A stretch of DNA of 64,000 nucleotides, taken from contig NZ_BMMU01000009.1 of assembly GCF_014646095.1 (NCBI RefSeq), positions 124,001 to 188,000 on the forward strand, in the 5' to 3' direction. The notes below the pieces were generated by a model. It made no database searches. It had not been told where the DNA came from and saw only the letters and a program-made list of their open reading frames with translations. Source of the DNA: Streptomyces lacrimifluminis. GTDB lineage: Bacteria; Actinomycetota; Actinomycetes; Streptomycetales; Streptomycetaceae. Shown here piece by piece: positions 52,377 to 59,269 of the stretch. Numbering within the stretch: position 1 is the stretch's first letter; each line of letters opens with the position of its first letter. Both the position numbers and the translations under genes were made by a program.

Positions 52377-53588
52377 TCAGGCCCGCCCACGCGACTCGGG
52401 GGTGCGTCGCGCCAGCGAGTCGAAGATCACGGCGGTGATCAGCACCCCACCCGTGATCATGAACTGGACGGCGGTCTCGACGCCCAGCAGCGCCATGCCC
52501 GAGGCGATCGACTGGATGATGAGCACCCCCAGCAGCGCGGACCAGGTCGAGCCGCGTCCGCCGAAGAGGCTGGTGCCGCCGATGACGGCTGCGGCGACGG
52601 CGTTGATCAGCAGCATGCCGGAGCCCGAGACCGGGCTCGCCGAGGTGAACCGCGACGCGACGAACAGTCCGCCGACCGCCGCCAGCGTCCCCGACACCAT
52701 GAACACCGAGATCCGAACGCGCGTGACGTCGACCCCGGCCCGCCGGGCCGCCTCCGCACCGCCGCCCAGGGCGAGGACCTGCCGCCCGTAGGGTGTGCGG
52801 CGCAGCAGCAGGTCCGAGGCGACGATGACCCCGAGGAAGATCAGAAGCGCCAGCGGCAGCCCCTCGAAGCGGCCCAGAACGGAGACCGTGGCGAACGCGA
52901 TGGCGGCGAGCAGGACCGTACGCACCCAGATCTCACCCACCGGCCGGCACGGCATCCCGGCGCCGGCGCGGCGGCTGCGGTCGCGCAGGGAGACGAGGAG
53001 ATAGGCGGCCGTGCACAGCGTCGCCAGGCCGTAGGTGAGGACGGGTGTGCTGAAGTAGCGGCTGGTCAGTGTGGCGACCAACCCGTCCTCGCTGAAGTGG
53101 ATGGAGCTGTCCGGGCCGAGCAGGTAGAGCATCAGACCGCTCCAGGCCAGCAGCCCGGCGAGGGTGACCACGAAGGCGGGTACGCGGAACCGGGCGAACA
53201 GGAACCCGTGGAGGGCCCCGATGGCCGTACCGCAGATCACCGCGATGACCACCGCGAGCCATTCCGTCATACCGAGGTTCACGTTCAGCGCCGCGAACAA
53301 CGCGCCCGCCAGACCGGCGAGCGAGCCCACGGACAGATCGATCTCACCGATCAGCAGAACGAAGACGATGCCGACGGCGACCATGCCGGTCCCGACGATG
53401 TCCACGCTGAGGACGGAGAGGTTGCGCGGCGAGAGGAAATGATCGTTGAGGCTCTGGAAGACCACCCAGGTCACGACGAGGGCGAGAAGCACCGGGGCAG
53501 GACCGAGCCCGCCCTCGCGCACCCTGCGGCGCGCGGCCCCCGCGCCCGCCACGAGACGCGACGTGATGTTCACGCCCACACTTCTCAC
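52377..53588 (-). CDS. sugar ABC transporter permease (XylH/RbsC type)
   Basis: A 403-residue permease with about ten membrane segments and family motifs LIGEIDLSVGSLAGL, FVVTLAGLLAWSGLMLYLLG and SGMLLINAVAAAVIGGTSLFGGRGS, which are typical of the RbsC/XylH branch. The start is ambiguous because the upstream DNA is a run of GTGTGGGCGTGA-like repeats; GTG 53588 has GAGGGG seven bases before and is preferred over GTG 53573. It is the last gene of a binding protein - ATPase - permease operon. Confidence 0.9.
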   Translation of the reverse strand: MRSVGVNITSRLVAGAGAARRRVREGGLGPAPVLLALVVTWVVFQSLNDHFLSPRNLSVLSVDIVGTGMVAVGIVFVLLIGEIDLSVGSLAGLAGALFAALNVNLGMTEWLAVVIAVICGTAIGALHGFLFARFRVPAFVVTLAGLLAWSGLMLYLLGPDSSIHFSEDGLVATLTSRYFSTPVLTYGLATLCTAAYLLVSLRDRSRRAGAGMPCRPVGEIWVRTVLLAAIAFATVSVLGRFEGLPLALLIFLGVIVASDLLLRRTPYGRQVLALGGGAEAARRAGVDVTRVRISVFMVSGTLAAVGGLFVASRFTSASPVSGSGMLLINAVAAAVIGGTSLFGGRGSTWSALLGVLIIQSIASGMALLGVETAVQFMITGGVLITAVIFDSLARRTPESRGRA

Positions 53589-53613
53589 GCCCACACCCCT
53601 CACCCCACACCCC

Positions 53614-54390
53614 TCATGGCCACACCTCTTCCGGGTCCGGCCGATGGGCGACGGCATGGTCGGCCGCACCGGTGATGGAGGAGATGATCTGCTCCTGGGA
53701 GGTGGTGTTGACGTCGAAGAGGCCGTTGTTGCGGCCCAGCCGCAGGACGGCGACCCGGTCGGCGACGGCCTTGATGTCGCTCATGTTGTGGCTGATGAGG
53801 AGTACCCCGAGCCCTTGGTCGCGCAGCTCCTCGATCAGATCGAGGAGCTGGTTGGTCTGCTGGATGCCCAGGGAGGCGGTGGGCTCGTCGAGCAGGAGCA
53901 ACCGGGGCGAGCCCAGGAACGAACGGGTGATCGCGACGACCTGACGCTGGCCGCCGGAGAGGCCGGCGAGCGGCACCCGCACATCGGGGATCCGGATGGA
54001 CAGCGTGTGCAGCAGCTCGCGGGTGCGGCGCTCCATCTCCACCTCGTCGAGGACGCCGAAGCGGTGGATCTCCCGGCCGAGGAAGAGGTTGGCGACGACA
54101 TCGAGGTTCTCGCACATGGCGAGGTCCTGGTAGACGGTCGCGATCCCCAGGAGGCCGGCGTCCTGGGGACGCCGTATCTGCACGGCGCTGCCCTCCCACT
54201 CGATGACTCCCTTGTCCGGGGGCCCGACTCCCGAGATCACCTTGACCAGGGTGGACTTGCCGGCGGCGTTGTCCCCGACCAGGGCGACCACCTCGCCGGC
54301 CCTGACCTCCAGCTCGACGTCGACCAGCGCCTGTACGGCGGCGAACCGCTTGGAGACACCGCGCAACGCCAGCAGGGGCTGACCGGGCAC
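53614..54390 (-). CDS. sugar ABC transporter ATP-binding protein (XylG/RbsA type, single domain)
   Basis: A 258-residue ATPase with Walker A GDNAAGKSTL, Q-loop TVYQDLAMC, signature LSGGQRQV, Walker B LLLLDEPTASLG and switch histidine VLLISHNMSDI. RbsA/XylG proteins often have two ATPase halves; this single-domain form is common in actinobacteria. GTG 54390 follows AGGAGGT. It lies between the lipoprotein and the permease of the same transporter. Confidence 0.92.
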   Translation of the reverse strand: MPGQPLLALRGVSKRFAAVQALVDVELEVRAGEVVALVGDNAAGKSTLVKVISGVGPPDKGVIEWEGSAVQIRRPQDAGLLGIATVYQDLAMCENLDVVANLFLGREIHRFGVLDEVEMERRTRELLHTLSIRIPDVRVPLAGLSGGQRQVVAITRSFLGSPRLLLLDEPTASLGIQQTNQLLDLIEELRDQGLGVLLISHNMSDIKAVADRVAVLRLGRNNGLFDVNTTSQEQIISSITGAADHAVAHRPDPEEVWP

Positions 54391-54412
54391 GAGGCCACCT
54401 CCTTAGGACGCG

Positions 54413-55522
54413 TCAGGTGAGGCCGGCCCGGTCACAGGCGGCCCGGAGAGCGGGCGTACAGATCTGGTCAACGGTGTACATACCGTCCTTCACCAGCGTC
54501 TCCCCGATATTGCCGACAGTCACCGAGACGGACGGCAGCAGGACCGCCGGCACGTCCTCGGTGGTGGGACTGTCGACGGACCCGGTGGCGATGGCCCCGA
54601 CCTTCTCCCCGCGACCGAGGGCGACGGCCATCTCGACGGTCGCGTCGGTAGCGCGCTTGAAGGGCTTGTAGACGGTCATGTACTGATCGCCCTTGACGAT
54701 CCTCCGTACGGCCATGAGGTCGGCGTCCTGCCCGGTGATCGGCGGGAGCGGCCTGACCTTGGCGGCGTTGAGGGCGGAGATCACGGCACCGGCCATGCTG
54801 TCGTTGGCGGACAGAACACCGTCGATGTTCTCCGCGCCGAGGGCGGCGATGGCACCGGTCATGTTCACGTAGGCGTTCTCGGGCCGCCACTGGACGGTGT
54901 CGTACGACTTGCCGATCCGCACCTTGCCCTGGAGCACGGCAAGCGCGCCCTCCTTGTACCACCCGGCGTTGGGATCGGTGGTGGCCCCGTTCATCATGAC
55001 GATCCGCCCGCCATCGGCTTCGGCGCCCATGGCCTTCAGCAACGCCTCCCCCTGAAGCCGCCCGACCTCCTCCCCGTCGAAGGTGACGTACCCGGAGATC
55101 GGCCCCTGCGCGAGCCGGTCATAGGCGACGACGGGAATTCCGGCCCGGTGAGCGGCCTCGACGGAAGGGCGCATCAGCTGAGGATCGACGGCAGCGAGGA
55201 TGAGTACGTCCATGCCCCTGGTGATCATCGCCTCGAACTGCTGCTGTTGAACCGCCGGGTCGGCCGTGGCGGCGACGGTCGCGGCGGGACAGTCCGGGCA
55301 CAACTGCTTCAGCTTCTTCACGATGAGCGGCTTGTCGAACTGCCCGAACCGCGAGGCACCGCCTCCGGGCAACAGGACACCGACGCTGGGGCTGTCACCT
55401 CCGCCGGTCCCACTGCCACCGCCGTCCCCGCCGCCGCAGGCCCCGACGAGGACCAGAGAGGCGGCGACCGAGACCGCGAGGAACCCACGCTTCAGGGCTG
55501 GAAGACCGGCACCGAGACACAT
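54413..55522 (-). CDS. sugar ABC transporter substrate-binding lipoprotein
   Basis: A 369-residue binding protein with a lipoprotein signal ending LVLVGAC and a G/S/D linker. The mature domain starts SPSVGVLLPGGGASRFGQFDKPLIVKKL and contains AGIPVVAYDRL, ISGYVTFDGEEVGRLQGEALL and ENIDGVLSANDSMAGAV, motifs of the XylF (D-xylose) group of periplasmic-binding family 1. D-xylose is a likely but unproven ligand. AAGGAA precedes ATG 55522. First gene of the operon; the next gene starts about 23 bases after its stop. Confidence 0.92.
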   Translation of the reverse strand: MCLGAGLPALKRGFLAVSVAASLVLVGACGGGDGGGSGTGGGDSPSVGVLLPGGGASRFGQFDKPLIVKKLKQLCPDCPAATVAATADPAVQQQQFEAMITRGMDVLILAAVDPQLMRPSVEAAHRAGIPVVAYDRLAQGPISGYVTFDGEEVGRLQGEALLKAMGAEADGGRIVMMNGATTDPNAGWYKEGALAVLQGKVRIGKSYDTVQWRPENAYVNMTGAIAALGAENIDGVLSANDSMAGAVISALNAAKVRPLPPITGQDADLMAVRRIVKGDQYMTVYKPFKRATDATVEMAVALGRGEKVGAIATGSVDSPTTEDVPAVLLPSVSVTVGNIGETLVKDGMYTVDQICTPALRAACDRAGLT

Positions 55523-55578
55523 GGTCGGTTCCTTAGGGCTTCGTACGATTACGGCGCGCACCGAAAATAAATCACCAC

Positions 55579-56010
55579 ATGAACACATATGAACCTTTGA
55601 AGCCAAGGGTAGCCAAGCTGCCGGGGCCGCGCTCGGAGCAGGCACCCAAGGACCGTAACCGGCTCACGACCGGCCTACGACCGGCCCACGACCGGCCCCC
55701 GACCGGCCCACGACCGGGCGACGGCCGGCCCACGACCGGGCGACGGCCGGGCGACGGCCCACGCGAGGGGTTCGCCGCGGAACCTGCGCGCGGGAGGTCG
55801 CCCGGTCGCAGCCCTCGTTCAGGCGCTTGCCACGCTGCCGAAGAGGTCGTCATCACCCGGGCCGGACACGAACCGGTCGTCATCGTCTCCCTTGAGGACT
55901 ACGAGTCCCTGAAGGAGACGGCGTACCTGTTGCGCAGCCCTGCGAATGCCCGGCGCCTGCTCGCGTCCATCGACGAGCTGGAAAGCGCGGCGGGACCGTA
56001 CGCGAGCTGA
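55579..56010 (+). pseudogene. rearranged YefM-like antitoxin gene
   Basis: Only the middle (EEVVITRAGHEPVVIVSLEDYESLKETAYLLRSPANARRLLASIDELES) is typical of YefM/Phd antitoxins. The usual N-terminal DNA-binding sequence (MSxTxARxxLxxLI type) is missing; in its place an open frame from ATG 55579 reads through an 11-bp repeat array as R/P/G/D low complexity. The end ESAAGPYAS appears frameshifted, since the next frame gives TVRELTAD, the normal kind of ending. The intact YoeB toxin follows 23 bases later. It may still neutralise the toxin, or the locus may be decaying. Confidence 0.7.
55664..55762. repeat. nine degenerate 11-bp tandem repeats
   Basis: Nine consecutive units of the type CCACGACCGGC/G (variants CTACGACCGGC, CCCCGACCGGC, CGACGGCCGGG) occupy 99 bases inside the 5' part of the YefM-like gene, exactly where the antitoxin N-terminus should be. 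As 11 is not a multiple of 3, each unit is read in a different phase. Confidence 0.85.
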
Positions 56011-56033
56011 CGGCCGACTGACGAGGGCCGCGA

Positions 56034-56294
56034 ATGAAGATCACCTTCTCCTCTCGCGCCTGGGAGGACTACCTCTGGTGGCAGCTTCAGGACCGCAAGA
56101 TCCTGAAGCGCATCAACACGCTCGTTGCGGACATTGCCCGGAACGGCAACGAGGGGATCGGGAAACCGGAACCGCTCAAGCACGGCTTCCAGGGCTACTG
56201 GTCGCGCCGCATCAACGACGAGCACCGGCTGATCTGCAAGGCCACCGAGGACAGCGTCCTGATCGCGCAGTGCCGCTACCACTATGAGCACTGA
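56034..56294 (+). CDS. yoeB: YoeB/Txe-family ribosome-dependent mRNA interferase toxin
   Basis: An 86-residue YoeB toxin of normal length. Catalytic and conserved residues fall at the same positions as in E. coli YoeB: E46 (KPEPLK), E63 and R65 (INDEHRL), H83 and Y84 (CRYHY). Key stretches are WEDYLWWQLQDRKILKRIN and GFQGYWSRRI. YoeB binds the ribosome and cleaves mRNA in the A site, and is held inactive by YefM. Nothing indicates damage here, although its upstream antitoxin is rearranged. Confidence 0.95.
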   Translation: MKITFSSRAWEDYLWWQLQDRKILKRINTLVADIARNGNEGIGKPEPLKHGFQGYWSRRINDEHRLICKATEDSVLIAQCRYHYEH

Positions 56295-56399
56295 CGCGAC
56301 ACGAGCGGATCGAGCGGGCTACGCGCGATAGCGCTGCTCCCGGGGGCCATGTCGCCGGGCGGCAGATAGGCATCCATCGCCGAAGGGCCCAACCCCCAG

Positions 56400-56603
56400 G
56401 AGTGGACGCCCCGGGAGTTTCGGCCGAGCTCCGTGTCGATCCTGTCCGACAGCGGCCTGCTACTGAAGGAGATCTACCGTCTGGTCGGTCACTCAAGTAT
56501 GCCGTCACGGAAGAGAGGCGGTCTGGCGGAAGCAGACCCGCCGGTGATCCAGTCCGGCGCGACCGCCATGGACGGCATCTTCGGCGCTGGTCCGAAGCGG
56601 TAG
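56400..56603 (+). pseudogene. C-terminal remnant of a tyrosine recombinase (integrase)
   Basis: The plus strand reads EWTPREFRPSS followed by VSILSDSGLLLKEIYRLVGHSS, matching the box II region of phage/ICE tyrosine recombinases (the RHSF motif here is RPSS, so the catalytic histidine and arginine context is damaged). After GHSS two compensating frameshifts are needed to recover VTE and then QSGATAMDGIFGAGPKR and a stop at 56603. The N-terminal part is gone. Located about 80 bases from tRNA-Pro, it is the scar of an integrative element that used that tRNA as its site. Confidence 0.8.
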
Positions 56604-56621
56604 TCACGCAGTTGGTCACGC

Positions 56622-56674
56622 ACCACGAAATCAGGGCCACCGACAACTTGAGTAGGTGGCCCTGATTTCGTGGT
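56622..56674. terminator. perfect 20-bp inverted repeat beside tRNA-Pro
   Basis: ACCACGAAATCAGGGCCACC (56622-56641) and its exact complement (56655-56674) flank a 13-base loop. It lies after the integrase remnant and 10 bases past the 3' end of tRNA-Pro, so it can terminate both the integrase transcript and the tRNA transcript. Perfect symmetry over 20 bp and the position also fit an attachment-related site. Confidence 0.75.
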
Positions 56675-56683
56675 GCTTAGCTG

Positions 56684-56757
56684 TCGGGGTGGCGGGATTT
56701 GAACCCACGACCTCTTCGTCCCGAACGAAGCGCGCTGCCAAGCTGCGCTACACCCCG
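56684..56757 (-). tRNA. tRNA-Pro (anticodon CGG)
   Basis: The minus strand folds as a complete tRNA: acceptor CGGGGTG/CACCCCG with discriminator A, D-arm around GCGCAGCTTGGCAGCGC, anticodon stem CTTCG/CGAAG with loop TTCGGGA, so the anticodon is CGG (proline), variable AGAGG-like, and T-arm with GTTCAAATC. No CCA end is encoded. It is the likely former integration site of the neighbouring element. Confidence 0.95.
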
Positions 56758-56799
56758 ATGTCGCTGCTTGTCCTGCTTGTCGCGGCGACGTCGTTTACT

Positions 56800-57576
56800 T
56801 TAGCCCACGGGTGGCCCCAGGCGAAATCCGGTTTTGGCGCGGTGGTGGACGGGGTTCGGGCGGATGTGGTCGAGGGTTACGAGGAGGACGGCCAGGGCGT
56901 AAAAGGCGAGGCCGAGGAGGAGGGCGTTGCCCAGGACGCTCTTGTAGCCGTGCTCGGCCACGTCGAGGAAGCCGTACAGGTAGCGGTTCGGCGTGCCCGG
57001 GAGGAGCAGTTCGCCTCGGGCCAGGGAGAAGGCCAGGTATGCCAGGGGGTACAGGAGCCAGGGTGCCGCCTGGCGCAGGTGCAGGTGGCCCGAGGCGGTC
57101 ATGAGCAGCAGGTTCACGAGTGCCGCGATCGGGACCGCCGTATGCAGCATCTGGTCGGTGACGGCGTGCCAGCCCGTCGGTGAGGCCGTGGTGGCGAACG
57201 GGCTCGAGGGGTTTGTCAGCAGCGTGTGGTGGACCAGGGCCGCGATCACGACGTACAGGAGTGCGGCGCCCGTGAGGGCGGCGGGCAGGGGGCGGCGGGC
57301 TGTCCAGGCGCGGCGGGCCGAGACGGTCATGACCAGGGTCAGCAGGATGCTGCTCTGGATCGTGAACTGGCTCAGGACGTGGAGCGGGCTGCCGAGGAGC
57401 AGTTCGGCTGTCACGGCCGTGGCCGCGGCGGCGGCGGTGAGGAGGCGGAAGATCGCCGTCACGGGACGGCGTACCGGCGTCACCACCGCCGTGGCGGGGA
57501 CGGGGGAGGAGAGGAGGGCCGGTCCGCCCGGGAGAGCGGGGAGGTCCGGGATGTCCCTGGGTATCGGGGCGGTCAT
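56800..57576 (-). CDS. Pr6Pr-family integral membrane protein
   Basis: A 258-residue protein with six membrane segments and the family pattern: SQFTIQSSILLTLVM, HHTLLTNPSS and LHTAVPIAALVNLLLM, then LYPLAYLAFSLARGELLLPGTPNRYLYGFLDV and GYKSVLGNALLLGLAFY. The name refers to conserved prolines around the sixth helix. Such proteins occur in actinobacteria and their role is unknown. The first 45 residues are proline-rich and probably cytoplasmic. Confidence 0.85.
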   Translation of the reverse strand: MTAPIPRDIPDLPALPGGPALLSSPVPATAVVTPVRRPVTAIFRLLTAAAAATAVTAELLLGSPLHVLSQFTIQSSILLTLVMTVSARRAWTARRPLPAALTGAALLYVVIAALVHHTLLTNPSSPFATTASPTGWHAVTDQMLHTAVPIAALVNLLLMTASGHLHLRQAAPWLLYPLAYLAFSLARGELLLPGTPNRYLYGFLDVAEHGYKSVLGNALLLGLAFYALAVLLVTLDHIRPNPVHHRAKTGFRLGPPVG

Positions 57577-57630
57577 GCCCTCACGCTAGGGCGGTGGGGC
57601 AAAGGGGGCGATTCGGGCGGGCTGTGTGGG

Positions 57631-58557
57631 TTACGTCCGCGGCGTCAGTGTCAGGAGGGTCGCCTCGGGCGGGCAGGCGAACCGTACCGGCGTGTAGCGG
57701 TTGGCGCCGCAGCCCGCCGAGACGTGCAGGTACGACGTCCGGCCCTCCGCCGTGTGCGTGGACAGGCCCTTCACGCGGTCGGTGTCGAGGTCGCAGTTGG
57801 TGACCAGGGCGCCGTAGAAGGGGATGCACAGCTGGCCGCCGTGCGTGTGGCCGGCGAGGGTCAGCGGGTACGCGTCCGCTGTGAACGCGTCCAGGACCCG
57901 GAGGTAGGGGGCGTGGACGACGGCCAGCGAGAAGTCCGCCGCCTTCGAGGGGCCGCCGGCGACCTGGTCGTACCGGTCCCGCTTGATGTGCGGGTCGTCC
58001 AGGCCCGTCAGCTCCACGGACATGCCGTCGATCTTCAGCGTGCCGCGGGTGTTCGTCAGGTTCAGCCAGCCCGCGGTGTCGAAGCCGTCGCGCAGGTCCT
58101 CCCACGGGTTGTGGACCACGTCGACGGCCGGCGCGTTGCCGTTGAGGCCGTGCTTGCCCTGGACCTTCTCGACCAGGTAGCGGGCGGGGTTACGGGGTTT
58201 GGGGCCGTAGTAGTCGTTCGAGCCGAAGACGTACGCGCCCGGGAACTCCATCAGCGGGCCGAGCGCGTCCAGCACCTCGGGCACGCCCTCCGGGTCGGAC
58301 AGGTTGTCGCCCGTGTTGATCACGAAGTCGGGGCGCAGGCCGGCCAGGGAGCGGAGCCAGCGCTGCTTCTTGTACTGCCCGCCGACCATGTGGATGTCGG
58401 AGACCTGGAGCACGCGCAGCGGGCGCATACCCGCGGGGAGCACCGGCACGGTCACTCGGCGGAGGCGGAAGGAGCGGGTCTCGAAACCCGCCGAGTAGAC
58501 GAGGCCGGCGGCGGCAACGGCCGTGATTCCCAGGGGTACTGCGTATCGCGCGCGCAT
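57631..58557 (-). CDS. membrane-anchored metallophosphoesterase (YkuE-like)
   Basis: A 308-residue calcineurin-type phosphoesterase with an N-terminal hydrophobic anchor (residues 7-22). Metal ligands are in VLQVSDIHM (DxH), NTGDN (GDxx), GSNDYYG (where GNH is usual; the H is replaced by D, as in part of this family), AVVHAP and LAGHTHGGQ. YkuE-type enzymes hydrolyse lipid-linked or cyclic phosphates. It diverges from the yqeY gene; the order is conserved in Streptomyces. Confidence 0.9.
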   Translation of the reverse strand: MRARYAVPLGITAVAAAGLVYSAGFETRSFRLRRVTVPVLPAGMRPLRVLQVSDIHMVGGQYKKQRWLRSLAGLRPDFVINTGDNLSDPEGVPEVLDALGPLMEFPGAYVFGSNDYYGPKPRNPARYLVEKVQGKHGLNGNAPAVDVVHNPWEDLRDGFDTAGWLNLTNTRGTLKIDGMSVELTGLDDPHIKRDRYDQVAGGPSKAADFSLAVVHAPYLRVLDAFTADAYPLTLAGHTHGGQLCIPFYGALVTNCDLDTDRVKGLSTHTAEGRTSYLHVSAGCGANRYTPVRFACPPEATLLTLTPRT

Positions 58558-58634
58558 GCTCCCATGGTGTCAGGCGCGGCGGGACGGTGGAAATCCACGG
58601 GCGGTGCCCTTCCCGCACCTGCGACAATCGATCC

Positions 58635-59099
58635 ATGACCACGCTCAAGTCGAAGCTCAGGGAAGACCTCAACGCCGCCATCAAGGAGCGCGACGAGCTC
58701 CGCTCCTCGACGCTCCGGCTCACCCTCACCGCGATCACCCAGGAAGAGGTCTCCGGCAAGGAGAAGCGCGAACTCTCCGACGAGGAGGTCACCAAGGTGA
58801 TCACCCGTGAGGCGAAGAAGCGCCGGGAGGCCGCCGAGGCCTTCGCGCAGGGCGACCGCCCCGAGCAGGCCGAGCGCGAGAAGGCGGAGGGCGAGATCCT
58901 CGCGACCTACCTGCCCAAGCAGCTCGACGACGACGAGCTGAACCGGATCGTCGCCCAGGCCGTCGAGGAGGCGAAGGCGGCCGGTGCCGAGGGGCCGCGT
59001 GCCATGGGCCAGGTCATGAAGATCGTGAACCCGAAGGTCGCGGGCCTCGCCGAGGGCGGCCGGGTCGCCGCCGCAGTCAAGAAGCTCCTCGCGGGCTGA
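58635..59099 (+). CDS. GatB/YqeY domain protein
   Basis: A 154-residue YqeY-family protein: LKSKLREDLNAAIKERDELRSSTLRLTLTAI at the N-terminus, the charged middle EEVTKVITREAKKRREAAEAFAQGDR and the tail EGPRAMGQVMKIVNPKVAGLAEGGRVAAAVKKLL with the conserved G-K-VM-NP pattern. The tail domain is related to that of aspartyl/glutamyl-tRNA amidotransferase GatB, but the free-standing protein has no proven role. ATG 58635 is the start. It ends just before a strong bidirectional hairpin. Confidence 0.92.
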   Translation: MTTLKSKLREDLNAAIKERDELRSSTLRLTLTAITQEEVSGKEKRELSDEEVTKVITREAKKRREAAEAFAQGDRPEQAEREKAEGEILATYLPKQLDDDELNRIVAQAVEEAKAAGAEGPRAMGQVMKIVNPKVAGLAEGGRVAAAVKKLLAG

Positions 59100-59157
59100 C
59101 CCGCGGCGAACACCGACGCGCCGGGTACATCACGGACGCCGGCGCACCTGTACGCAC

Positions 59158-59207
59158 GTACGTGAATGGGGGCGCCCTTCCCAGGAAGGGCGCCCCCATT
59201 CACGTAC
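59158..59207. terminator. 24-bp perfect inverted repeat, bidirectional terminator
   Basis: Arm 59158-59181 (GTACGTGAATGGGGGCGCCC then TTCC) and its exact complement at 59184-59207 are separated by only CA. With convergent genes on either side (yqeY and the PBP), it is an excellent two-way terminator. The stem is exceptionally long and stable. Confidence 0.85.
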
Positions 59208-59269
59208 CTACGGACTCACTCACTCCACTCGGAGCGCGGACCCGTGCGGACCTGTGCGGCCCGGCCCCT

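Noticed and set aside
55664..55762. CRISPR array
   Set aside because: The 11-bp units follow one another directly without spacers and are degenerate, so this is a simple tandem repeat.
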